14,248 bases of DNA, from contig JAFVEW010000252.1 in the NCBI GenBank assembly GCA_017475805.1, forward strand, positions 1-14,248, read 5' to 3'. The stretch comes from Synergistaceae bacterium (lineage in GTDB: Bacteria > Synergistota > Synergistia > Synergistales > Aminobacteriaceae). The first letter of the stretch is position 1, and each line of letters begins with the position of its first letter. A model generated the notes under the pieces. It saw nothing but the letters and a program-made list of their open reading frames with translations, was not told where the DNA came from and did not search any database. The translations under genes and the position numbers were made by a program. Positions 1 to 5,498 of the stretch are shown here, one piece after another.

Positions 1-308
1 CGAGCAACGTAATCATGATTTACGGCGATTCCGACCCTTGGTATTTTATGAGGCTTCCTGAGACGGACAATCAGAATATCCATATATTTACCTCTTCAAA
101 AGATGCCCACAAAGTAAAAATTAAAAACATGGAAGAGTCATTAAGCACTGAAATTAAAGCATTATTGGGCGAATGGCTCGCCGTTGAATTTGGAGCTGAC
201 GATAAAAATGTTTCAAATTCTTCAGGAAGCGGCTGTAATTTAAGATTTTCGCTTTTAAGTTTTAATCTTTTGTTAATTGCCATGCTGTTTCGACGCAGGC
301 ATGATTAA
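1..308 (+). CDS. Secreted peptidase (S37/S28-like), C-terminal part, with Synergist-CTERM-like tail
   Basis: The 5' end lies outside the window; the reading frame is open from base 3, so the ATG at 15 is not a real start. The first visible residues read SNVIMIYGDSDPWYFMRL. In the PS-10/S37 and S28 serine peptidases this strand-turn carries the catalytic Asp (here in DSDPW), and the following DAH at nt 102-110 fits the catalytic His. After a helical stretch ending in GEWL, the protein closes with a Ser/Gly-rich linker, a Gly-Cys-Asn, a hydrophobic segment (about nt 240-290) and Arg-Arg-Arg-His-Asp. That is the layout of the Synergist-CTERM sorting domain, so the product is probably exported and anchored or processed at the envelope. 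The family assignment rests on a short fragment, so the peptidase class is less certain than the tail. Confidence 0.65.
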   Translation, partial: SNVIMIYGDSDPWYFMRLPETDNQNIHIFTSSKDAHKVKIKNMEESLSTEIKALLGEWLAVEFGADDKNVSNSSGSGCNLRFSLLSFNLLLIAMLFRRRHD

Positions 309-334
309 AACGTCATCGTTTTTTAAGGTTACTG

Positions 335-367
335 GAGGCGGAAACGCCCTTAAAAATCTTCCGCCTC
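335..367 (+). terminator. GC-rich hairpin downstream of the peptidase gene
   Basis: A perfect 9-bp inverted repeat (GAGGCGGAA at 335-343, TTCCGCCTC at 359-367) with a 15-nt loop starts 26 bp after the peptidase stop codon. Its place fits a transcription terminator, but no T-run follows, so it would not be a standard intrinsic terminator. The rest of 309-495 shows no gene I can support. Confidence 0.35.
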
Positions 368-495
368 TGTCATTGGATAACGGCGTACTGTCAGGCAATA
401 GAATGCCGTTAATGTTGGTTAAACCGTTATTGCCATGTTTAATTAAATCCCCTGAAAGCCCTGCAACTATTCTTAATTCTTATGTGTACACAAGC

Positions 496-669
496 TCAGA
501 GCGTATTAGCGAGCATTAGGACTCTTTCCAGCGTAAGCCCTGAACATTCTGCTATTTCTTCAAGCGATAACTTGCCAAGTTTAAGAACGTTTAAGGCAAC
601 TTCTTCTTTTACCTTTTTACGTGCTTTTTCACGCAATTCTTCAAAATAATCACTCACGATTTTTATCCC
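496..669 (-). pseudogene. Stand-alone copy of the Rpn nuclease C-terminus (remnant or RpnS-like gene)
   Basis: Read on the minus strand, this stretch encodes 53 residues from a GTG at 657 to the TGA at 496-498, beginning VSDYFEELREKARKK and ending GLTLERVLMLANTL. It is a clear paralogue of the last 57 residues of the Rpn nuclease encoded just upstream; 34 bases (632-665 against 848-881) are identical and the rest has diverged with the frame kept open. Nothing of the nuclease domain is present. The homology starts at an AGGGA Shine-Dalgarno-like sequence 8 nt before the GTG. It may be debris from an Rpn duplication. Because the frame, stop and possible ribosome site are all intact, it may instead be an expressed small protein like the intragenic Rpn inhibitors. 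Confidence 0.7.
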
Positions 670-699
670 TGCAAAAGTCAGACCGTTGAGAACAACGCC

Positions 700-873
700 T
701 TATAAAGTTGTAGCAAGCATTTGGACTTTTTTCAACGTAAGGCCTGAACACCTGGCTATTTCCTCAACTGTCAGCTTACCAAGTTGTAGAAGTTTAATAG
801 CAATATTTTCCATATCCTTTTTATGTGCCTGCTTTATAGCTTTTGTCCGCAATTCTTCAAAATAATCACTCAC
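700..873 (-). CDS. Predicted internal translation unit in the Rpn gene (RpnS-like, 57 residues)
   Basis: Inside the nuclease gene, in the same frame, a GTG at codon 212 (bases 873-871) is preceded by GAGGAGGGAG at 891-882, leaving 8 nt between its last GGAG and the GTG. This is one of the best Shine-Dalgarno matches in the window. It would yield the last 57 residues alone. In E. coli, small C-terminal proteins translated from within rpn genes are reported to inhibit the full-length nuclease. The separate duplicate at 496-669 begins at the corresponding Shine-Dalgarno and GTG. Purine-rich GAGGAGG also encodes the acidic run DEEG, so the site could be accidental. Confidence 0.4.
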   Translation of the reverse strand: MSDYFEELRTKAIKQAHKKDMENIAIKLLQLGKLTVEEIARCSGLTLKKVQMLATTL

Positions 874-1506
874 GATTTTTACTCCCTCCTCGTCTTCTTT
901 CAAAAATTTTATCCGTGCCGCAAGACGCGGATAAAACATCTCATCGGCTTTCGTGCAACGCAAATCATGAACTAATTTTCCCACTTCCGTTCCGTCATCT
1001 TTTGCTGAACCGTTGATATATATCAAGTGAGAACCATCATCAAAAGGTTTCATGCTCCCGTCTATGTATTTGTGAATGGTATATATCGTCTGATTCATTC
1101 CAAGAACGTCATTCAGCGTAATAAAGATAACATAACATTCAGGAAGTTCCTTGAAATCCTGTCCTGCTTTCAAGTTATGAACGTCAATCATTCCTGTATG
1201 AAATCTTGCCCGTCTCGGATCAGCACCTTCATCTGCCTGTTGAATCTCTATGTTGTACAAAACTCCGTTGCTGTCTTCCGCGAATACGTCCAAGTAAACC
1301 GAACGCTTAAATCCTTGAAAAAATTTCTGCGTCCGCGCTGTTTTTACAACTAAGTCCTGCTTCTCCAAAATCACGCGCAACATTTCTTCGACACATGGAA
1401 TATTATCTTCGAGAGCTAAGTTCATGAAATCATTGTTCATCAGCGTCATCTTTGCGATTTCTTCCCGTGTCTGAAGCGTAATTTTATTTGCAACGCGCTT
1501 CGGCAT
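700..1506 (-). CDS. Rpn/YhgA-type PD-(D/E)XK nuclease (PDDEXK_2 transposase-like family)
   Basis: This 268-residue protein belongs to the Rpn (recombination-promoting nuclease) group, DNA endonucleases linked to recombination and, more recently, to anti-phage defence. The active site is visible: Asp73 in YLDVFAED and Glu87/Gln89 in NIEIQQ, the D...E-x-Q form typical of PDDEXK_2. The N-terminus (residues 1-60) has the usual MNNDFMNLAL region, and the C-terminus has the helical GKLTVEEIARCSGLTLKKV element. The ATG at 1506 is preceded by a perfect TAGGAGGT six to seven bases upstream. It follows the RHH-like gene by 16 bp and so is the third gene of the parA operon. Length is near normal for the family and no inactivating change is seen. 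A second translation start appears to lie inside the gene (see the separate entry). Confidence 0.88.
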   Translation of the reverse strand: MPKRVANKITLQTREEIAKMTLMNNDFMNLALEDNIPCVEEMLRVILEKQDLVVKTARTQKFFQGFKRSVYLDVFAEDSNGVLYNIEIQQADEGADPRRARFHTGMIDVHNLKAGQDFKELPECYVIFITLNDVLGMNQTIYTIHKYIDGSMKPFDDGSHLIYINGSAKDDGTEVGKLVHDLRCTKADEMFYPRLAARIKFLKEDEEGVKIVSDYFEELRTKAIKQAHKKDMENIAIKLLQLGKLTVEEIARCSGLTLKKVQMLATTL

Positions 1507-1522
1507 TTACAGACCTCCTATT

Positions 1523-1825
1523 CTACATCGTGCTGCTAAATTCTTCCATCATTGTCTTAAATTCCCGATATTTGTCAAGATTCTTTTCTAAATCCCTGCG
1601 GATTAAATTATTGATATAAGCCGTTATATTTCCCCTGAAGAAATACGAGCCAAATTCTACCCCCTCATATAATTCTATCGGAATTGCAAGCGAAATTTTA
1701 TGGACTTCGCCTTTTGCTGGTCTGCCGCTTTTGCACTTTGCCGTAACAGTCGGCAACGGTTCTGTTTCTCCCCTAAATTCAGCAACGCTTTGAGCCGCCT
1801 TGTTCGTATAAATTCCTTTAGCCAT
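1523..1825 (-). CDS. Small ribbon-helix-helix-like DNA-binding protein, partner of minus-strand ParA
   Basis: The product has 100 residues. Residues 1-40 are polar and probably flexible. After GRPAKGEV comes a segment fitting a ribbon-helix-helix fold: a short strand (HKISLAIP), a helix (IELYEGVEFGSYFF), a turn and a second helix (NITAYINNLIRRDLEKNL). RHH proteins are the usual centromere-binding and autorepressing partners of short ParA ATPases lacking an N-terminal HTH (type Ib partition). The start ATG overlaps the end of parA (8-nt overlap, ATGGCTAA), which suggests translational coupling. It has the same gene order as the plus-strand parA and its small partner, but the two proteins are not obviously similar outside the RHH-like part. 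The fold call is by pattern only. Confidence 0.65.
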   Translation of the reverse strand: MAKGIYTNKAAQSVAEFRGETEPLPTVTAKCKSGRPAKGEVHKISLAIPIELYEGVEFGSYFFRGNITAYINNLIRRDLEKNLDKYREFKTMMEEFSSTM

Positions 1826-2594
1826 TTGAAATTTTCTCTAAAATCTCGTCAACAAAATTTTTATAGTCCTTAGCCGTGGCACTGTCCGGCGCATACTCGT
1901 TCAAAGGCACATAATATTCCGTTAATGCTTCCGTGCATGAAACGCTCTCGCGGATTTTCGTTTTGAAGCACTTGCTGTTTAATTTTTCCGCAAGACTGGC
2001 GGCGAGTTCGCCCATACGCTTGGATTTTCGCGTCCGTTCTTTAGCCTTGACCGTCAGAATGCCCATGACTTTCAGATTTTCATTATTGTCCCGTGCAAGT
2101 TCAAGGGCTTCCGAGAAGTCCATCAGACCGTCCAATGACCAGCCTGATTCTTCAACTGGAATTATCACGTAATCTGCCGTCGCAAGAACATTTTTCAGAG
2201 CAACCCCGATTGACGGCGGCGTGTCAATTATCACGTAGTCATATTGCCCGTTAATGGATTTCAGCGAACGTTTCAAGTGCGTAAATCTCCGCTCATCGAC
2301 TTTGACCATGTTCTCGGCATCAGCCAGCAACTTGTCGGAAGCGATTATGTCGCCTTTTAACGTGTGCTGAACACAATTCGCCGCAGGTTCATCGCCGCAA
2401 AATATATCGAGGACGGTCGCCTGTCCCTGCGTCTGGGCTTCATAAAATTTCGTGCTGTTGCATTGAGCGTCAGTATCGACTAACAGAACCTTAAAACCTC
2501 TGCTTCTAAGTTCCTGTGCAAGGCAAAGGCTTGTCGTTGTTTTTCCTACCCCGCCCTTTTGATTTGATAAGGCTATGCGAATTATTTTTATCAT
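1818..2594 (-). CDS. parA: ParA/MinD-family partition ATPase (minus-strand cassette)
   Basis: The 258-residue product is a short ParA without an N-terminal HTH. It shows the deviant Walker A KGGVGKTT (residues 13-20), the Walker A' region VDTDAQCNST (where most relatives have DxDPQGN), Walker B YVIIDTPPS, and a C-terminal NEYAPDSATAKDY segment shared with the other ParA in this window. These ATPases bind nucleoid DNA non-specifically and move plasmid copies apart with a centromere-binding partner, here probably the overlapping RHH-like gene. The ATG at 2594 has only a weak ribosome site, but moving the start would damage the first beta strand. A TATAAT lies on the minus strand at 2633-2628 with a poor -35. 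It lies divergent from the resolvase and from the second parA cassette. Confidence 0.9.
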   Translation of the reverse strand: MIKIIRIALSNQKGGVGKTTTSLCLAQELRSRGFKVLLVDTDAQCNSTKFYEAQTQGQATVLDIFCGDEPAANCVQHTLKGDIIASDKLLADAENMVKVDERRFTHLKRSLKSINGQYDYVIIDTPPSIGVALKNVLATADYVIIPVEESGWSLDGLMDFSEALELARDNNENLKVMGILTVKAKERTRKSKRMGELAASLAEKLNSKCFKTKIRESVSCTEALTEYYVPLNEYAPDSATAKDYKNFVDEILEKISNG

Positions 2595-2819
2595 CTCATT
2601 TCTATATATTTTTTATAAATTAGATAAATTATATAATATTTTTTGAAAAATTAAATGCTTTATAAAAAATAAAACATCTTATTTATTTTAAGTTACTAAT
2701 AAATAAAAATTCTATGAATAACTGTCCAAAAGTGAGCAGTTTTGGGATTTTTTTTCAGTGCTGTAAAATACGCTAAAAATGCGTTATCATAACTTACACT
2801 CATAAATGGATGTGATTTT
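2595..2819. promoter_or_regulatory. AT-rich divergent regulatory region between parA (-) and the resolvase (+)
   Basis: No gene is seen here. For the minus-strand parA there is a TATAAT (2633-2628) without a convincing -35. For the resolvase, TTGGGA (2742-2747), 16 bp, TAAAAT (2764-2769) is a plausible weak promoter. An inverted repeat CCAAAA (2726-2731) / TTTTGG (2740-2745) followed by eight T could be a weak terminator-like or operator element. The AAATAA/TTATTT repeats around 2668-2710 may bind a partition protein or the recombinase, but they are too AT-rich to separate from background. Confidence 0.35.
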
Positions 2820-3401
2820 TTGATTTTTGGCTATGCTCGCGTAAGCACAAATTCTCAGGCTCGGGACGGAAATTCTCTCGAAGCACAAATTAAATTACTT
2901 AAAGACGCAGGAGCGGAAAAAATTTTCTCGGACGTTTTCAGCGGCTCGAAAAATGCGCGTCCCGAACTTGATAAACTTTTGAAAATAATTCAGCCCAACG
3001 ACACGCTCATCATTACGAAACTCGACAGAATAGCCCGAAGCGTCATTAACGGCATTCAGCTGATAGAAAAGCTCAACGATAAGGACATAATCATCAATGT
3101 CCTGAATATGGGAATAATTGACGATTCTCCGACTGGAAAGTTAATCCGAAATATTATGCTGTCGTTCGCCGAGTTTGAGCGCGATTTAATTATGCAACGG
3201 ACTCTCGAAGGCAAAGCAATCGCTAAACAGAATCCTAATTTTCGTGATGGTCGTCCGAAAAAATTTTCGAGAGCGCAAATTAACCACGCCCTCGAACTTC
3301 TGAAAACTCACTCTTATAATCAAGTCGTAGCTATGACTGGCATAAGCAGGGCAACTATCGCAAGAGCCAAAAGTGTTCAAAAACTAATATTTAATGAATA
3401 A
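2820..3401 (+). CDS. Small serine recombinase (resolvase/invertase family)
   Basis: The 193-residue protein has the full layout of a small serine recombinase. The catalytic domain opens with [11 protein letters not shown], giving the nucleophile Ser9 and Arg7, and continues with [10 protein letters not shown] carrying further active-site Arg residues. Then come the long dimer helix ([19 protein letters not shown]) and a C-terminal HTH with [20 protein letters not shown]. Such enzymes resolve plasmid multimers or invert short segments at nearby sites. The best start is a TTG at 2820, which puts the family's N-terminus at residue 2; upstream ATGs at 2806 and 2810 are out of frame. Between two partition cassettes its likely role is multimer resolution that helps inheritance. 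No res site could be defined by eye in the flanks. Confidence 0.9.
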   Translation: MIFGYARVSTNSQARDGNSLEAQIKLLKDAGAEKIFSDVFSGSKNARPELDKLLKIIQPNDTLIITKLDRIARSVINGIQLIEKLNDKDIIINVLNMGIIDDSPTGKLIRNIMLSFAEFERDLIMQRTLEGKAIAKQNPNFRDGRPKKFSRAQINHALELLKTHSYNQVVAMTGISRATIARAKSVQKLIFNE

Positions 3402-3417
3402 AATAATATACATAATA

Positions 3418-3489
3418 TAAAAGCATATGAAGCATAATATATATTGTAATAATTTAATATAATAATAGTTATTATCTAATATGCTTTTA
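3418..3489. repeat. 11-bp perfect inverted repeat after the resolvase gene
   Basis: TAAAAGCATAT at 3418-3428 and ATATGCTTTTA at 3479-3489 are exact reverse complements about 50 bp apart in AT-rich DNA. Both arms hold the AAAGCATAT core of the wider repeat array, so this is probably a pair of oppositely oriented binding sites. It is unlikely to be a stem-loop terminator, because the loop is long and the resolvase stop is already at 3401. Confidence 0.55.
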
Positions 3490-3821
3490 CATATGAAGTA
3501 TATCTAAAAAATATATACAGTATATAAGGCATTAGAAGCATATGAAGTAAAATTAAGAGCATTTTTCAGTCCGCAAAAATTTGAATTTATATTTTGAGAG
3601 TGAAAAATCTCGGCTTTCAGAATCGGGACAGATAAAAAAATCCGCCCTACAAAATTTTGACAAATTATCATCATAAAAATATAATAACATTTAAGACATA
3701 TTATTTAAGCATATGAACTATAAAAAAATTCATATAAATATTTGTAATTTACATAAAATCTTCATATGTTTAAGCATAATAAGCATATGTCATAAACATT
3801 CAAGATATTCAAAGCATATGA
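3421..3821. repeat. CATATG-centred repeat array, candidate partition centromere/operator (or iterons)
   Basis: Seven CATATG hexamers fall within 397 bp (starting at 3424, 3490, 3539, 3710, 3763, 3784 and 3815); I noticed none elsewhere in the window. Five sit in the longer consensus AAGCATATG(A), at 3421, 3536, 3707, 3781 and 3812. The array is the only notable structure in the 429-bp gene-free stretch between the resolvase and parA. Spacings of the last four (53, 21 and 31 bp) are near whole helical turns. Short palindromic repeats upstream of a parA-RHH pair are typical of the parS/parC site, where the RHH protein both segregates DNA and represses the operon. The proximal copy abuts the parA ribosome site. 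Replication iterons are the alternative, though the rep gene lies far away. Confidence 0.7.
3657..3685 (+). promoter_or_regulatory. Consensus sigma70 promoter of the plus-strand parA operon
   Basis: TTGACA (3657-3662), a 17-bp spacer and TATAAT (3680-3685) match the housekeeping consensus exactly. Transcription would start near 3692, giving a leader of about 140 nt holding four CATATG repeats before the TTG start of parA at 3831. A promoter this strong in front of a partition gene is normally kept down by autorepression, so the downstream repeats are likely operators. Confidence 0.75.
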
Positions 3822-3830
3822 GGTGAAAAA

Positions 3831-4595
3831 TTGAAAACTTTTATTCTTGCGAATCAAAAGGGCGGTGTCGGAAAATCAACTTCTGCCGTCAACATTGCTT
3901 CAACCCTAAAAAACAAAGGAAATAATGTTTTATTTATCGATGCAGATCCGCAAGGAAATTCTACGGATTCTTTCAAAGCAAAAATTAAAGACGTTCCTAC
4001 CCTTTATGATGTAATTCTCGATGATGAGCGTATTCCTATAGCTGAAGCCGTCCAAAAACTTGAAATGGGCGATATCGTCGCTTCCGATCCGCTTCTGACG
4101 AAAGCCGATTCCGTTCTTCTTAATGACGTTGAGGGCATTTACCGTTTTCAAGATGCTCTGGCAAATTTCTCAGGCTATGATTTTGTCATTATTGACACTG
4201 CGCCATCAATGAACAGTCTGCTTCATTCATGCCTTATCGCGGCTGACCGCGTTATTATTCCAGTTACGGCAGACCGATACGCAATTCAAGGACTCTATCA
4301 GCTGAACGACACGATTAACGCCGTCAAACGCCGCCAAAATAATAAATTGAAAATTTCGGGGCTGCTCCTGACAATATATTCAGAAAGACGCTTGCTGGAC
4401 AAAGTAGTCAGGGAGACTTTGGAAAAAACTGCCCACGAGATGAACACAAAATTATTTTCGACAACAATCCGCGAGAGCGTCAAAGTCAAAGAAGCCCAAG
4501 CACTGCGAAACTCCCTGATGGATTACGCACCCGATTCTACAACCGCGTCTGATTATAATAATTTCGTTAATGAACTTTTGAAAGAAGAGGCTTAA
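3831..4595 (+). CDS. parA: ParA/MinD-family partition ATPase (plus-strand cassette)
   Basis: The 254-residue ATPase has the deviant Walker A KGGVGKST at residues 10-17, Walker A' FIDADPQGNST near residue 35, and Walker B FVIIDTAPS. It has no N-terminal HTH, so it fits the short (type Ib) ParA group, in which a separate small protein binds the centromere and represses the operon. The TTG start is chosen because AGGTGA ends a few bases before it and because it gives the family N-terminus MKTFILANQKGG directly. It shares the C-terminal motif YAPDSTTASDYNNFVNELL with the minus-strand ParA but differs widely elsewhere, so the two look like separate acquisitions or an old duplication. The RHH-like gene follows after 4 bp. 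Confidence 0.92.
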   Translation: MKTFILANQKGGVGKSTSAVNIASTLKNKGNNVLFIDADPQGNSTDSFKAKIKDVPTLYDVILDDERIPIAEAVQKLEMGDIVASDPLLTKADSVLLNDVEGIYRFQDALANFSGYDFVIIDTAPSMNSLLHSCLIAADRVIIPVTADRYAIQGLYQLNDTINAVKRRQNNKLKISGLLLTIYSERRLLDKVVRETLEKTAHEMNTKLFSTTIRESVKVKEAQALRNSLMDYAPDSTTASDYNNFVNELLKEEA

Positions 4596-4599
4596 AAAC

Positions 4600-4944
4600 A
4601 TGGCAAGAAAAAAATTCCCCGACCTTGCGGAAGATTTCGCTGAAAGCGTCCCTGCCCCTGTCGATACTCCGCAAGTGCGTCCCGAAAACGAAAGCACTTA
4701 CATTTCAAGAGCCGTGGCAAGCCAAATAGAAAATTCACGGCAGGATAAAGTCATCGAAAACCGCAATTTGGAACTCGGAATGTCCCAAGGGCGAAAAGGT
4801 TTGAAACTTAAACGCATGACTATGGCATTCTCAGATATGAATTACGATTTCATGAGAACTTATGCGCGTCAAAAGGGCATCAGCGCAACACAGCTTGTTA
4901 ATGACCTGCTTTCGGAACTCCGCAAAGCCGTTTATAAATATTGA
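4600..4944 (+). CDS. RHH-like centromere-binding/repressor protein, partner of plus-strand ParA
   Basis: The 114-residue product has a polar, probably disordered N-terminus (residues 1-65, Pro/Glu/Ser rich) and a compact C-terminal part: LKLKRMTMAF as a beta strand, SDMNYDFMRTYARQKG as helix one, and SATQLVNDLLSELRKAV as helix two. That is the strand-helix-helix order of ribbon-helix-helix proteins such as ParG, whose flexible N-terminus stimulates the ParA ATPase. It begins 4 bp after parA stops, with GAAGAGG in the end of parA as a likely ribosome site. By position it is the best candidate to bind the CATATG repeats upstream. The function is inferred from fold pattern and gene order. Confidence 0.7.
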   Translation: MARKKFPDLAEDFAESVPAPVDTPQVRPENESTYISRAVASQIENSRQDKVIENRNLELGMSQGRKGLKLKRMTMAFSDMNYDFMRTYARQKGISATQLVNDLLSELRKAVYKY

Positions 4945-4969
4945 TGCTTTTAGGATTGGAGTTATAAAA

Positions 4970-5293
4970 ATGAAAAAAATTATTTCAGAAATTCAAAAAG
5001 CCAATGAAAACGAACAAGAAAAAAATTTGATTTTGGCGGAAGCTAACAGGATAGGAGTCAGAGCCGCCGCAGAAAAACATGGTCTGCCTTGGCAGCGCGT
5101 GGCTTTTTGGAAAAAGAAAGCTCAGGAAAGTCCGTCAAGCAAAATCATAATTCAGTCGCCGATTGGCGGAGAAATTTCAGCCGAAGAAATCCTCGTGAAA
5201 ATCGGAGAAGCCGACAGAATTTATGTCCGCGTTGACGAAAACAAAGCCTACTGGGTCAAAGGCAAAGAAAGCGGCTTCATTAACTTATGGTAA
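4970..5293 (+). CDS. Small DUF6465-like protein with HTH-like N-terminus
   Basis: The 107-residue protein starts at the ATG at 4970, supported by TTGGAG about 8 nt upstream; a longer frame upstream would overlap the RHH gene and is not needed. The C-terminal half (KIIIQSPIGGEISAEEILVK, then VRVDENKAYWVKGKE and FINLW) resembles DUF6465, a small domain of unknown function seen in Firmicutes and gut anaerobes. The N-terminal half, with NRIGVRAAAEKHGLPWQRVAFWKKK, reads like a helix-turn-helix, so DNA binding is possible. It is the last gene of the parA operon, 25 bp after the RHH-like gene and just before a strong terminator, so it may act with the partition genes. No enzymatic motif is visible. 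Confidence 0.7.
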   Translation: MKKIISEIQKANENEQEKNLILAEANRIGVRAAAEKHGLPWQRVAFWKKKAQESPSSKIIIQSPIGGEISAEEILVKIGEADRIYVRVDENKAYWVKGKESGFINLW

Positions 5294-5326
5294 ACCGTAA
5301 AAAATTTTAAGCGTGTAATATTTCCG

Positions 5327-5361
5327 TTTCCTCTTTGAATGTCAAAGGGGAAATTTTTTTT
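5327..5361 (+). terminator. Intrinsic terminator of the plus-strand parA operon
   Basis: An 11-bp stem with one G-T wobble (TTTCCTCTTTG at 5327-5337, CAAAGGGGAAA at 5343-5353), loop AATGT and a run of eight T form a textbook rho-independent terminator, 33 bp after the last gene of the operon. The remaining bases to 5498 lie between convergent genes and show only a 6-bp CTCTGG/CCAGAG repeat near 5410-5436. Confidence 0.88.
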
Positions 5362-5498
5362 ATCGTTCATCAGTGCCGTTAAAAGTCTAAAAATTCGCAT
5401 GACATTAACAATCTCTGGTCAAAAACTGCTCCAGAGCCGGATTAAAAAATTGTCCGTATCATGCACTCACAGAATTAAAATTTTTGAATCTTTTTTGC

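Noticed and set aside
277..519. 80-residue open frame on the plus strand after the peptidase
   Set aside because: It overlaps the end of the peptidase gene and runs into the reverse-strand Rpn fragment, has no clear ribosome site, contains the 335-367 hairpin, and shows no recognisable domain.
811..822. Internal ATG in rpn (KKDMENIA) as the small-protein start
   Set aside because: Its AAGGA is only one base before the ATG, much too close; the GTG at 873 with GGAGG is the better candidate.
2726..2758. CCAAAA/TTTTGG repeat plus T-run as an intrinsic terminator
   Set aside because: The stem is only 6 bp and AT-rich, and no plus-strand gene lies upstream for it to end. Kept only as a remark under the divergent region.
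3418..3821. Repeat cluster as a CRISPR array
   Set aside because: Repeats are about 10 bp, irregularly spaced, in both orientations, without uniform spacers, and no cas genes are near.
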